Origin: Amaurobius ferox
Lineage: Eukaryota; Arthropoda; Arachnida; Araneae; Amaurobiidae
Assembly (NCBI GenBank): GCA_951213105.1
Contig: OX578142.1
Coordinates: forward strand, 120,437,354-120,501,353
Direction: 5' to 3'
Length of the DNA: 64,000 nt
Shown: positions 48,234 to 60,339 of the stretch, piece after piece
How the letters are laid out: each line of letters starts with the position of its first letter
How positions within the stretch are numbered: position 1 is the first letter of the stretch
Notes under the pieces: generated by a model
Told to the model about the DNA's origin: nothing
What the model saw: the letters and a program-made list of their open reading frames with translations, nothing else
The model's database searches: none
Position numbers and translations under genes: made by a program

Positions 48234-49353
48234 CTACAATATAAGCTTAAATTAATAAAATGAAAATAGTTTAAAATAATCACATGAGAATGTCAATAAT
48301 AGAAATTAATCCTGACTTTTCTAACTTAATATAAAATATGTCTAATTATAATCAAATTCATTCTTTTCAAATATTTGTTACAATGCTTTATTGCGAAGCT
48401 AAGCAATTAATGTTTAAAATTTTCTATATTTATTTTCACACGTGTTTTCAATTAGTGTTATTTCAAAGTCATTTGTGATAAAAATTTTCACTTTAAGGCT
48501 GAACTACAGACATATGTTTCTTATTTACCATACTGATTTCATGATTTATCTCAGTATCAGTTAACTTACTTAATAAAAGAAAAAGATGTCAATCTGTTGA
48601 TTGTGTTGGCCAAACCCGAATTCAAAAAGACAAAATGAGAATAAATGGAAAAAACAGAAGGGTATGTATACCCCAGTCATAGTCAATACATCTGAAAAAG
48701 CCCATCAGAAAGCACAGCCAATCCAAAATATTGAACTAGCACATACATTGAACTTTAAGACACTTGTCACAATCTTGTGTGCTAGTTTGATGCCCTTCAT
48801 TCCGTTTCCTGAGACGCTTACTCAGGTGGTCTCTTAATCCATAACTTGGGTATATATACCCTTCTGTTTCTTCCATTTGTGCTTATTTTATCTTTTTGAC
48901 TTTAAGCTTATTGGTCATTCTCGCACTGAAGAAGGGAATCCAATATATCCTCTAAACAGCTGTACGCTGCAATGCTTATTAATTTGGCCTAATTGTATTG
49001 CTTAAATTTCTTCATATTATATTCCTTTTGGATATCTATTAGATGTATATTTTATGCAAGGAAGTATGTTGACTAATTGGATGTAATATGTATAAATTCT
49101 GGATGCCTATTGTCTGTACTGGTGGGTAAGTTAAAAAATGCTAGTTAAAATTCCCTGAGGCGGGGAGGGGGCATTTTTCACATTTTATGACAATTATAAG
49201 TTTTTTCTATTTTCCAAGTAGAGGGTGGCAACCAGGAATTAATATAAATTAAATAACAATTCTAATAAAAATTACTAATTTACATTGATACAAAAACTTG
49301 AAAAGGAAAACCTAAGTTGTAATGAATGTAGAGTGAAAATGACAAATGTGTAC
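48234..49353 (-). other. GTPBP2 intron
   Basis: A 1,120-bp intron, GT donor at 49352-49353 and AG acceptor at 48234-48235 on the minus strand, phase 0. It holds a foldback element (48607-48917) and a hammerhead-like motif (48926-48957). Confidence 0.85.
48607..48917. mobile_element. Foldback/MITE element in the GTPBP2 intron
   Basis: Arms of about 70 bp (48607-48674 and 48848-48917) are inverted copies sharing TCAAAAAGA, AAATGGAA and AACAGAAGGGTAT. An inner stem AACTAGCACA / TGTGCTAGTT lies at about 48735 and 48778. I found no clear target duplication. Confidence 0.65.
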
Positions 49354-49554
49354 CTGAAATTCAGAAGGCTGCTGCATGAGACGCTCTCTCTCTTTCTGAT
49401 TAATAGCAGGGGGTAAAACATTTAAAAAAGTATATAACAAATCTAGACCTTTTCCAGAAACACAAGAAACAGTAAATATGGGAGTTATTTTTTCAGATGT
49501 AAATGAGCTAGCTGCGGTAAAAGCATCTTCTTCACTACATACTTTAAAATATAC
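49354..49554 (-). CDS. GTPBP2: GTP-binding protein 2-like, penultimate coding exon
   Basis: Sixty-seven codons between a CTTTTCAG acceptor and an AATTTCAG|GTAC donor, phase 0 at both ends. The product starts VYFKVCSEEDAFTAAS and contains ITPIFTVSCVSGKGLDLLYT, FLNVLPPAIN and MQQPSEFQ. The V-S-x-V-S-G-x-x-L-D-L-L block is the end of the G domain (the SAK-like G5 loop), and the L-P-P and EFQ-VDE junction match GTPBP2. The nucleotide-binding motifs G1 to G4 must lie on upstream exons to the right; I found none before 64000, so the next intron would exceed 14 kb unless an exon was missed. Confidence 0.9.
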
Positions 49555-49796
49555 CTGAAAAGAATCAATATCAAATTATTATACTAGAAAAACTATGAAA
49601 GCCTAGCATATGTGACCAGTCAAATGCTGTCTTAGGGTTCTTATCTATTTTCCATTAAAAAATTAATTTTTAAAAATAAAACTGTTAAGTATCATGATAA
49701 AATAAATTATATTTATACATTTAGGTCTTTTCCCGGCACTTGCTATTTTTGCTATTGAAGAAAATTTTTTATGATTGGTGAAATTTTTCACAAATA

Positions 49797-50960
49797 CACT
49801 CATGTCTAAAAGTTAAGCTACAAAGTGAAAACAGCGGATAAAAAGAAAAATATGTATTTGAATTCATTGAAACTTTCACAGATCATGGGGTATAACAAAA
49901 GACACTAGCATGGGGAAATGCAAAGAAAATTATCAATAAATAATAAAATAATAGAGATAATCAAAAACATAAGATTTTGGATGAAAAAACCATTAGTGGA
50001 GGTCTGTCAATATGGAATGTGATAACCTCTGCCGGAAGCAAATGCCTAATAGCATCGATTCATGCCAAGAATAAGATCATCTATGGCAGTTTGGGGTATC
50101 TGTGTGTCCATTCATGGAGCAGACATGTTCTTAGCTTATAAAGGTTTTGGAGACGGTCATGGGTCATGGAGAGAACTTAAATGTCTCCCAAGCATCTCAC
50201 ATACATGCTCGATGGGATTAAGTCGGGTGATCTCAATAACCATTCCATATGAAGTACTGTTTCCAATTCTAAGTACTGGCTGACAATGCAAGCCCTGTAA
50301 ACTCGTGTGTTATCATCCATAAAGATGGCAACAGGATCCATGGCCACAAGAAATGATTGAGTATACTGATCAAGGATCTCTATATCACAGTGCAATCACA
50401 GTACCGTGAGGGAAGATGTGGAGTTCAGTGCGAGCGCAGACAACAATCCCTGCCTAAACCATCAAACCACCACCATATGCATTCATTTCGTGGATGTTAC
50501 TGGTGTGATAATAAGTTCCAGGCATTTTCCAAACCAATAACCATCAGGAATCACTCTACATCAAACTGTGAGTTACCTGGGGGGGGGGGGGGGGGAGCAC
50601 AGTACCCCATTGTCGTGGAGTTCAGTTGAGATGATCTCAAGCTCAGTTTAGGCAAGCACCTTTGTACTAGGGCGTCAGTGGGATGCAAACCACTGGTCAT
50701 CTAGCATGCAACTGTTCTGCATGTAGCTATCTGTGAACAGTTTGCTGAGATACCGTTTACCGTTCTTCCTGCAGACGCCGCAAGGTCAGAAGCAAGCTGA
50801 TGTGCAGTGATTGATCTGTGGCGTCGTGATTGCAGACAGAGAAAACGGTCATCCTGAGTAGTTGTGACTATTGAATGTTCACTTACAGGTCTTCACAACA
50901 CTGTTCCTTCACTTTGATACCAGTTTCACAAGCAGTAAATGACAGAACAATTGGCATTTA
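49797..50960 (-). mobile_element. Tc1-like transposon 4, decayed
   Basis: The left end CACTCATGTCTAAAAGTTAAG follows a TA at 49795-49796 and resembles the TIR of Tc1-like 2 (AAAAGTTAAGC). I found no matching right end. On the minus strand a transposase fragment is readable at 50177-50395. The right boundary given is approximate. Confidence 0.6.
50177..50395 (-). pseudogene. Tc1-like transposase 4 fragment
   Basis: The frame contains AIFMDDNTRVYRACIV (second catalytic Asp) and HMEWLLRSPDLIPSSMY, where Tc1 enzymes read SPDLNPIEHVW. The third acidic residue is therefore lost. Neighbouring parts lie in other frames. Confidence 0.75.
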
Positions 50961-53138
50961 GGGCTTAGGCTACTTCCGACTATTTCTGGCCCCCCCTTAA
51001 AGATGCCTTATTACTTTCCATCACCTGGTGTCACTCAAATGATGTCATCTACTCACTTTTCAACATTTCGCTATTTCGATTTTCCTCCTGGAATCTGTAA
51101 CTCAAAGATACAGACTCTGCACAAAACAAGCCGTTTTTATACTTAATACGTTTACTTGTTAAAAAATCTTGGTATGCAAAATGTTTTCTACGGGTTAGTT
51201 TCTGCATGCGTACACATGTCATGTATGCAAATTTTGTGGCTACATGTTGCTTCTTTAGCCGAATATGCTAATTTTTTTCATTTATTGCTTAACTTCTGGA
51301 CATGCATGTACTTTATCAAAAGGACAAAAATGTTTTCATGAAAATATTAGGGTTATTTTTTCTATTTAATAATTAAAAAAAGAAAAGTTTGAGAATGTTA
51401 CGACTTTTTTTTTTTGTATTAAAAAATTATGAATGTTACTGAAAAATGTTTCATCAGCCATCAGATAGTGGATGGAAATTATTAGGATCTACTTACTGCT
51501 GAAACAGATAAAACTGGAACAATAAAGTCTTTCTGTCACATATAGCAATAAATATTTCCATACCCCTTTAACTGGGATTACACATGACATCTAGTAACCT
51601 GAATAAGAATTTGCCACAGTGTTCAGGCTAGAGCATAAGAATCATGCATATTTTAATAAAATCTCAATAAAAAATACCAGTACTTGAAAATTCCTTGTTC
51701 ATGAGAATTTAATTAGATTATTTTCCTTTTTATTAAATTGTGCCATACTTCTTGTTATTAATCAGACTTTGACGATGCAAACAAAGAAAATTTTAAAGAA
51801 TTGTTGAAATAAATACACTTATTAGTGTTAATGGGAAGATTAACTTTAAAATTCTAGTAATGGATTTAAGTCTGCTTCTTAGGGACTTGCAAAATTGGCA
51901 AATTACTTAAACTACTAAAAAACATAAATGTAACAAAGAAATTTCAGGATAAATATTACTTGGAAAATAAAATAGTGTTGATCTCTACTATGGAGAACCC
52001 AAGATATAGTGATCTTTCAGTTAGTTACTGAAGTTTTATTAAGTTACCCAACCAATCAATTACTGTTATTTTAAATGTTTATAATGAACTTTCAACTGCA
52101 TGCAGCTCAAATATAATGATGGTAAAATCTCTACTAGTGGAAAATTTTCATTTTACATTCCAAGAATTTTAAGCATCCTATATCAATACTATTAAAAGAT
52201 GAAAAACCATGTTTGTATGCATGTGTGTCCTCCTTATTCCAAAGCCAATAATTGGCCTAGCACCTTGCAGTTTTTGTTTAAAATGTAGTATTCAATCCCA
52301 GAAGTTGCAGGAAACTTTAACAAATTTAATAGATTTTTAAATAAATTCAAAAAACCTTTAAAAAATGGGTAAAAATCAATCCGGTTCTAAAAAACGTATC
52401 TTCTTCCTCAATTTTCAATCTGCAATCTTGAATTTTTTTAAACAGATGCTAAAGTTTTTTTTTAAAAAAAGCTGAAAAGCCACAATTTTGAAAAAGTCAA
52501 TAAGTTTTTTCATGGATTTTTAAAAAGCAGACAACTTTCAAAAATTTTGAGAAAAGGGCAACAGGGACATCCAGGTTAAAAATCTAACTCACACCTCAAT
52601 TATTGGGCTGCAATCTATTTTTTTTTGGTTAAACTGAAGCTAAAAGTTTCAAGTTTGTTGCTCAAGTATTGAAAATTTTAAAAAATCGATAGCTTCTTTG
52701 TTACAGAGATTCCAGAATGATGAAAAAAATGTTTTAAAAAAATATAGATACCCATCTAGAAAATCTATTTTCTAATACAATTTTTGTGATAAGATTTCCA
52801 TTTTTTGTCAAACTACAGCTAAATATATTTTGAAGGGCCCCCATGAACAAATATTTTGAAACATCCTTAGTTTTTTTATAGCAATTTTCAAAAGTTTTTT
52901 TCTCGACAATTTTGAAGTAAAATTTTTATTTTGTTCGCAGTTTTCTTAAAAATAAATCAACATTTCATTGTTGCAAGCATTCTTGCCATTAGAAATAAAG
53001 ATATTTCAATCATTTAAACAATTAAAAATAATTTTATTATTCAGAGTTCTAATACTGAAGCTATCATTAAGACTTTCTTTATTGTTGGCAAATTGCATCA
53101 TAAGCAGCACTGGATTGAGTCTTTAGTAAAAAATTAGT
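50961..53138. other. AT-rich intergenic or intronic DNA
   Basis: No gene recognised. If the GTPBP2 reading is right this is part of its large upstream intron. Confidence 0.35.
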
Positions 53139-53196
53139 TGAAGGCCCAGACCACACGACCAACCCTAGGGCTAATGGTAGCTTAGTGTGTGGCCGG
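53139..53196 (-). mobile_element. Tiny hairpin element, copy D (58 bp)
   Basis: An exact 14-bp duplication AGTAAAAAATTAGT flanks it (53125-53138 and 53197-53210). On the minus strand it reads CCGGCCACAC, then AGCTACCATTAGCCCTAGGG, GTTGGTC, GTGTGGTCTGG and GCCTTCA. Compared with copy A both arms changed together (CACTC/GAGTG to CACAC/GTGTG), which keeps the pairing. Confidence 0.75.
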
Positions 53197-53239
53197 AGTA
53201 AAAAATTAGTGTATTATATTCAGATAAAAATATCAAGAT

Positions 53240-54330
53240 GGGCCAAAATAAAGGGTTCCCACCCCGCCCCGAACACAAAGATGAAGGAAGCTGGTTCTCA
53301 GAAACAAAAAATGCAGAGAACTCCCAGAATCAGGAATAATTACAATAGCTAAAATTGCTGCTTGTAAGAAAATAACTTACAAAATTTTCTTGAAGAAAGT
53401 GGGTATGTTATAGGTAACAACAAGTTATAACTGACAGTTAGGTGACAACAATTGTTTCAAGGGTGCTATAAGCCCCCTTCCTTCAAACAAAAAGAAGAGT
53501 ATATGCCCCTAACAACCGCTAAGAACGAACTACGAAAAGGCATGCACAGAGCAATTCAAACAGAGCTAAAACACTCAAAACAAACATTTTCTAGTGGGTG
53601 ATATCAGTCATAGAAAAAACAATCAGAAACATATCAGCATGTGTTGATAAAGGGCCGGACCAAAAAAAAACTGACCCATAAAAATGAAGGAAGCTGGACT
53701 TCAGAAAAAATGAAGAGAACTGCAAAATGGTGCTTTCACCTGCCTCTTCACAGTTTGTTCTTGGTTATTAAGAGCACATACTGTTCTTTTGGTCTGAAGA
53801 AGGGGGCTTATAATACCTTCGAAACAATAATTGTCACCTAACTAACATATGCCTGCTTTCTTCAAAGAAGTTTTGTTAGCTATTTTCTTACAAGCAGCAG
53901 TTTTATTTATTGCAATTATTCCTGATTTCGGAACATACACCATTGGGCAGCTCTCTTCATTTTTTGTTTCTGAGAAGCAACTTCCCTCATTTTTGTGGGC
54001 GGGGTGGAGACCCTTTATCAGTCTGTGTTGATATGTTTACAGTTTTTCTTTTCAATGATTGATACCATCTGCTAGCGAATGTTCGCTTTGAATGTTTCAG
54101 TTGTTTAAATTGCTCTTTGCAGTTCATTCTTAGTGGTTGAATAAAACAAATTAGCTTTACACTATTTCTTTTATTGGAGGCAAAAACCAATAAAAGAAAC
54201 ATACCAATAAAAGAAATAGCTTTAGCTACAGTGCCTAGAATACCTAGTGTCACGTTTGTAGGGAGAATTGTTCAAAAACTTGTTCCAATAATTCAGGACA
54301 TATAGGGTGAAAAGCGACAGTAACACCATC
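53240..54330. repeat. Penelope-like repeat cluster in opposite orientations
   Basis: Bases 53245-53660 and the reverse complement of about 53730-54020 share blocks such as CTTCTCAGAAACAAAAAATG, CAGGAATAATT, GCTGCTTGTAAGAAAATA and GGTGACAA. A partial direct copy lies at 53635-53720, and an adjoining segment reaches about 54330. The motif CTGAAGA...CGAAAC (53794-53825) resembles the ends of Penelope-like elements as I know them. No reverse transcriptase is present. The short frame at 53987-54253 is a product of the repeat. Confidence 0.5.
53794..53825 (+). ncRNA. Hammerhead-ribozyme-like motif
   Basis: CTGAAGA fits the CUGANGA core, followed by a short stem (AAGG with CCTT) and CGAAAC, the second core strand. 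A cleavage site and stem III are not clear, so this may be an inactive remnant. Confidence 0.35.
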
Positions 54331-55889
54331 TGTTGTCATTAATAGAAGTTATTTATTAGACTGCCCTTTTAAATTTTGCTAGATCTTAATGATTTTTAAT
54401 TTTATTAAAAACTTAGAGAACAAATTTATGTGTTTCTCTGTAAATTTACTACACAATGATAGTATAAGTTACTTATTTGACATGATGTCACACTGCACAT
54501 TAAACTTAGGATTTGAAAGACACAAAATCGAACTGACAAAAACATTGTTGAGATTTTACTGGATAACCAGACTTCATTTTTATATCAGAGGTATCAACAG
54601 AGACAAATGTACAAAAAGAGACAAAGTAAAATTTTCAAAAATAAGTAAATGTAAATAATGCGTCTGAATAAATGAAATGCATATAAAATATTGAAATAAT
54701 AATGATACCTTTTTGTTACTAAAATATATTCTATTCTTAAATTTAGCTTTTGCTTCCTCTAAAGTACATAATATCAATTTATTTTTCTGTAAGAATGTAT
54801 AGACCTATATTAAATGTTGTTTTTTATTAAACATTATATAATAATAAACTTATAATGCAATTATAAAGTAAGAAATAATACCTTAATTGTACATATTTTG
54901 TTTAATTTATACATATTTTTTTTAAGTGTTGCAAAGTTATTATTGAAACTATAAAATTAATTCAGTGAAGTTTGAATTCTAATATGAAGAATAAATTTAT
55001 TTAAAAGTTCTTGATATGATATAATTATGCAAAATTGATTTAATTAATGCATATAGTTATGATAGGCTGAATATAGTAAATTCAGAGTGGTAAATTACTA
55101 TAAAGTAACATATAACAATGATGTACTTTTTTGCATTTTCTACAAATAAATCTTGATATTGACCAATTGGACTGATTCATAAAAGATACATTTAAATAAA
55201 TAAAAACATCTTAATGAAAAGATAATCAAGATAGAATATTCTTATCTTAATAATGATATACGTATATAGATATAAAGTATATGTCTTAAAGAATTTGAAA
55301 TAATATGCTACACAGAAAAGTTTTATTAATAGTCAGGTAAGTTTTATTATTTATTTTATTATACTAAGATATATCTGATTATATCTTATCCCAAACACAA
55401 CTCGCAAAATGAATTATTTACAAAATTTTTATTTAAGTTTTACCTGAGCAATTTTATTTAAGTTTTATCTGAGCTATTTTATTTAATTTTTTATATAAAA
55501 GAAAGTTTACATGCATTTCTGTCCACAAATGGATTATTTAAGACAAATTTAGTGTAAATGTACATTCGTTTTGTACCACTCCCTAAATTGTAAGATAAAT
55601 TTGTATTATTTTATATCTATTTTATATAGTTATAAAAATAAACATTTGCTTACAAAATAATAATGAAAAGAAACATTTAATGCATCACAGACCTATGATT
55701 CAATCTGTTTTATTGCAAGAAACAAATTAAAAAACAATTATTTTTCATTAATATATCTTTGTTAATTATAAAAGGAATTGTTCCTGTGAAAAAATAATTC
55801 TCTTGAAACCCTATTTTGACAATAAAACAGTCTTTAAACAGTTAGTTTATTTAAATTCTTAATTTAAAATGGAAAAGTTTTTGCATAGA
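54331..55889. other. AT-rich DNA
   Basis: Nothing recognised. Confidence 0.4.
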
Positions 55890-56260
55890 ATAGTACAGCG
55901 TCGTCTGGTATAAGGAGGTGAGAGTCGACTGCAGTGCCATCTGTTGCATTTTCTGAACAAATCTCCCGATTTCTCTTTCCTTGATCGCAACACTAGGTAT
56001 TCCAGACACTAAAGCTTTACCTATACCTGCTAGCAAATGTTTGCTTTAGATGTTCTAGCTCTGTTTGAATTGATTTTCACCTGCCTCTTTGCAGTTCATA
56101 GTTAGTGGTTGTAAAGGGCACATACTATTATTTTGGCCTAGGGATGATGACTTATAATGCCCTCGAAACAATTGTTGTTACCAAACTGGCATACGCTCGA
56201 TTTCTTCAAGGTTATCTTCTAAGTTATTTTCTTACAAGCAGCAGTTTTATTTTTTGTACA
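55890..56260. repeat. Penelope-like repeat, further copy
   Basis: Bases 56045-56260 repeat the 53730-53920 block (TTTCACCTGCCTCTTTGCAG, GACTTATAATGCC, CTCGAAACAATTGTTGT, CTTACAAGCAGCAGTTTTAT). Bases 55890-56040 match the reverse complement of about 54210-54330 (AATACCTAGTGT). The frame at 55851-56036 is part of it. Confidence 0.55.
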
Positions 56261-58043
56261 GAAACTACTGTTTCTGCTAGTTAAGCAAAAGCACAATAAA
56301 CTGTGCAAACATACAATAAATGAAAATATCATGAGTAGAGTGGTCACAGAAAACCTTTTTGAAATTTCCTGATATTTCTCTGATTATTCAGACACTACCA
56401 TTTTTTACTAATCAGCAGATAATCATATAAAAATACTACAAATGTATATAGATTCATAATTTATTAGGTTACAAAAACTACTATTTTAATGATTAAGATG
56501 GATATTTTAAGATGGATATTTAAGATGGATATTTTTAAGAAATTAATCATGTTATACAAAAATTAGAATTATAAAATGTACAGAATATATCAAAATTTGT
56601 AATTGATATTTGTTTATCACAGAATTATTATATGTCCATTTACATTACATCCCCTCGCATAACATAAAACTCTTTAAGGGACTGAAATTCAATTTAGAAT
56701 TTCAATGTAATTTTAAAATTTTATTTTATTTATGACAAATACTAGAAATTTAAAATAGCCAAAATAAAGTATATAGAATGTGAAACTTCACAATTTTCTC
56801 ATATATTAGCATTCCCTATATTCAGATTCACTAAAGGTGCTGCAAGCAAATCAGTATACTTGGGAATATTTGGAAGATGCTATCAGATGGAAAGTATTTA
56901 AAAAAAAAAAATTTAACTTTTTTGAGTTACACAAAATATATAGTATTCACAGTGTATTTTCAAGGGGAAATAAAACAGCCTGCATGGTCAAACCCACTTC
57001 TACTATTTTTTGTAATGAAAAAGTCATCTTTATACAGAAAAAGAAAATACTCTAAATCTTAAAGATGAAAGCAGAAAAACAGACATGTTAGAGAAAGCAG
57101 AATTTTTTTTTTACATAAAAATGAAGTCAGCTTGACACAAGGAAAAGAGATAGATAAGAACCCACATTAATTATAATGATCAGTGATTTTTTATGATATT
57201 CAGAAATGAAAAGATTCACCAGCATCAAAATGAGACACTCTACTCAACATAAGTCTATACAATTGTGAAATGTTCACGAAATTTTATTAATGCAAATTTC
57301 ATTACATGCAAAATGCACTTAACATTGTATATCCCATCTTTATAAAAGACTAGCAGGCATACTCGACATTGCTTTTGATTTAAAATATGAAAACTCTATT
57401 AATAGTCTAAATAACATTGTTCTTCAAAATGTATTGGAATTTCAGTTTTGGATATACAAAATTATTTGCACAGGCAAATCAAAGGAAGTTTGATCAACAT
57501 AATTTTACGTGTATTGCTATTTTAGTCTACAGAAGACATCATGAAATGGATCGCAAATGCACTAGACTCGCGTATTAAGTTGTATTGATCACCATACGCC
57601 AAACGGAAATACTAAAATGAAAGCAAAAGTAATGCCTATGCCATTTTTATCCTGTTACAATAATTGGTTAAACACAATAGAAAATATATGAATTTGAAAA
57701 AGCAACAGATGGCATAGTAAATTCGAAAAAGCAAAACAGATGACTTAGTAAATTCAAAAATATTAATAATTCTTGTAACTTTATATCCCAAGGCAATATC
57801 TGATACAACTCACAATCAAAAATATAATACCATTCATTTATAAAACTTATATTTGTATCAATCTTTACTATTTAAATCATATAAATAAAATAAAAAATTG
57901 TCTGCCAAAGAAATACATTTGTTTAATTCCATTGCTAAGCAACATAATTTTTTTCAAATTAAGTCTCCGACTATCATTGTCTGCACAATGCTATTTCTAT
58001 GGAAAGTTCAATTTTGCATTTTGCATTTTTTATTAATATCTAC
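56261..58043. other. AT-rich DNA
   Basis: No gene recognised; two overlapping short frames at 56837-57062 lack motifs. Confidence 0.35.
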
Positions 58044-58051
58044 ATATCCAC

Positions 58052-58194
58052 AGGCCCCAGAAACTTGTAACATGGATGTAGTTACACGCAGAGAAGTAGA
58101 GAATAATCATACCAAATTTGAAAAAATTCTGTCAAAATTGTGGAAAACAGATGTGGATCAAATGTGGAAGACAAACTTTCCATTTTATATATAG
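58052..58194 (+). CDS. Possible terminal exon, unidentified (weak)
   Basis: After a plausible acceptor (ATCTACATATCCACAG) the frame reads APETCNMDVVTRREVENNHT and then KFEKILSKLWKTDVDQMWKT before a TAG at 58192-58194. The composition is charged and protein-like, but the stretch is short and I know no homologue. It may be chance. Confidence 0.2.
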
Positions 58195-59165
58195 ATATCC
58201 ATTCACTTATAATTAATTTATAATTAAAATTCAGAAAAGTTTACATTAGGTTCATCAAAGTAGATTGGTCTTAAAAATACAAATTTAATATTTGAAATGC
58301 ATTCAGACGACTGCTCAAATGGCAAAATGGTGTTCTATACGAAGTTTTCAAAACCTCTCTGTTAAATTAGATATTATTTTATTATAAGGTTTAAATTACA
58401 CTATAAAATATGCAACTAGCTGTCTTGAAGGAATACAAATTTCAACTGCCTTGTAGGGGTTAAGAAAGTTTTCTTGCCAAATAAAGAATTTAATAGAGCT
58501 TTCTTCAGTCTATGCTTGCAGCTTTTGGATTGGATCATTTTGGTGATGTACTGTTCTTTCCATGTGCAAAATTGGATACTATGACTGGAAACTATCATTT
58601 TATGTGGATTCCGAACCACTATGATTATGTATGCACACTCGGTGTTTTTCACTGTTTTCCTTCAAACATGATTCTTACAGATCTTAAGGTCAGGAAAAAG
58701 AAAAGTTTGGCCACAGGTGGGATTTGCAGCTTCCAAAAAACTCTATATGACAAGAATGTATTTGCGAGTCTAGGAAATTTCTTGATTTGGAAAGTATTTC
58801 CTGGTATAAAAACAATTTTTCTTAGATTTTTGTAACACAGAAATTTTCTACACTTTTTTACAATATATCATTTTACTGTACAGACTACCATTGCAATATG
58901 TTCCACGAATTATCAATTTTTAATTACTTCACCCCACAGTGTAAATAGAACAAGTCACTCAAAGTACTCAACATTTTTGAAGATATTTTAATTGAATTAC
59001 GTGTTTTAAGAAGTACTAGATGAAATATGATTTTGAAAACTTATTGAAAGATGTTCATATTTGTGTATGTGCATGCTTGTAAAGTATGGACAGGATAAGC
59101 TCAAGAACGAATACATGTATCAACATGAAATTTGATTGCTTTAACAATCTAATAAAACTCACTGA

Positions 59166-60024
59166 GGGGGGGGGGGGCAGAAAAGCATTTGAGAATAACA
59201 CTTATATGCATTTGATAACAGAATAAAAGTAGTCACATTTATTATATATAAATACATGCAATAAATTATAAATATACAATAGAAGCAAGGGAAAACTAAA
59301 AAAAATATTTGTGTGAATAAAGGAAAGAAGTATACCTTTATGGTAGTACATTCAAAATAAAACAACAGTACAAGGGCCAGAGGGGTTTAGCTCCCTCTGG
59401 CCCTTGCCTGACTACGGTGGTGTGCCAAACGTCCAGTGCTCACCAGGAATAAAGCTACCTGCGGGGTTTGCAACTTCAAACGGAATGGATATCACCTGCG
59501 GAGTTTGCAGCTTCAAACGGAATGGATGCCAGCTGTAAAAACAGCACTGGTATATAGAATCCAGGAGTAATTACAGATAACATCTCTTTAGGTAGACAAA
59601 ATAAGTCATCTCTACTTCGTGGTAATCATTTATAGTTATTACTGGAGGGAAACAGCTATTCTTTGAAAATGCCAATAACATGGCTGTAAATATTCCATTT
59701 CTCTTTGAATTAGGTGGTCAGTCGAAATAGTTCTGGTAACCAGGTGTTTTTGTCATTAGAATAAACATGTTTCCTGGGAGTAAATAAGAGCTTGGTTTGT
59801 GTGCGAGATAGTTTAGGGAGTTATAGTAAGGAAGATATGAACAAGACTGAACTGAAATGTGACATTTACATTGATAGGATTTTCTTTCAATTATTTTTAT
59901 GTTCAAAATATTGCATTTTTTGGTATTTAGTAAAATATGAAGTTAGAAAAAAATCTTGAAATTTCCCAGAGGGGGCTAAGCCCCCTTCGGGAAAGTTCAG
60001 CGGGAGATTGTGCCCCCCCCCCCC
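59166..60024. other. Segment with two GC-rich hairpins between G and C runs
   Basis: Between a 12-G run (59166-59177) and a 12-C run (60013-60024) lie two strong hairpins: CAAGGGCCAGAGGG / CCCTCTGGCCCTTG (about 59371-59404) and TTTCCC..GGGGGC / GCCCCC..GGGAAA (about 59944-59978). A 38-bp tandem pair with TTTGCAACTTCAAACGGAAT lies at about 59460-59530. The arrangement may be a worn non-autonomous transposon, but I could not define ends. Confidence 0.4.
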
Positions 60025-60339
60025 AATAATTGGCGCCTATGATTGAGTGTTATAAGTACTCAGTGTCAGTTGGTACAGCTTAAAGACTGCTATTCTCCAT
60101 GTCAATGGAATACATCTGCAAGTCACCAGAAAGGAAGTGAAGAAAATTTGTTTATCATTTTCAGAGGAAGAGGGGACATTATTAGGGAGTTTTTGTAACG
60201 GAATCGGGGAAAAGTAGGGACTTTTAGCTTGTAAACGAAAAATTGGAAGAAATCGGTTTCCGATCGGAAAATCGGAATGATGCCTGAAAATCGGAAACTT
60301 TCTGGGTAAATTGGAAGCATTGGCAGCTATGTTATAACT

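Noticed and set aside
53987..54253. 88-codon minus-strand frame
   Set aside because: It lies within the Penelope-like repeat cluster and matches no protein.
58416..58835. Overlapping frames of 78 and 107 codons on opposite strands
   Set aside because: Both look partly protein-like, but neither has a motif or splice support and they exclude each other.
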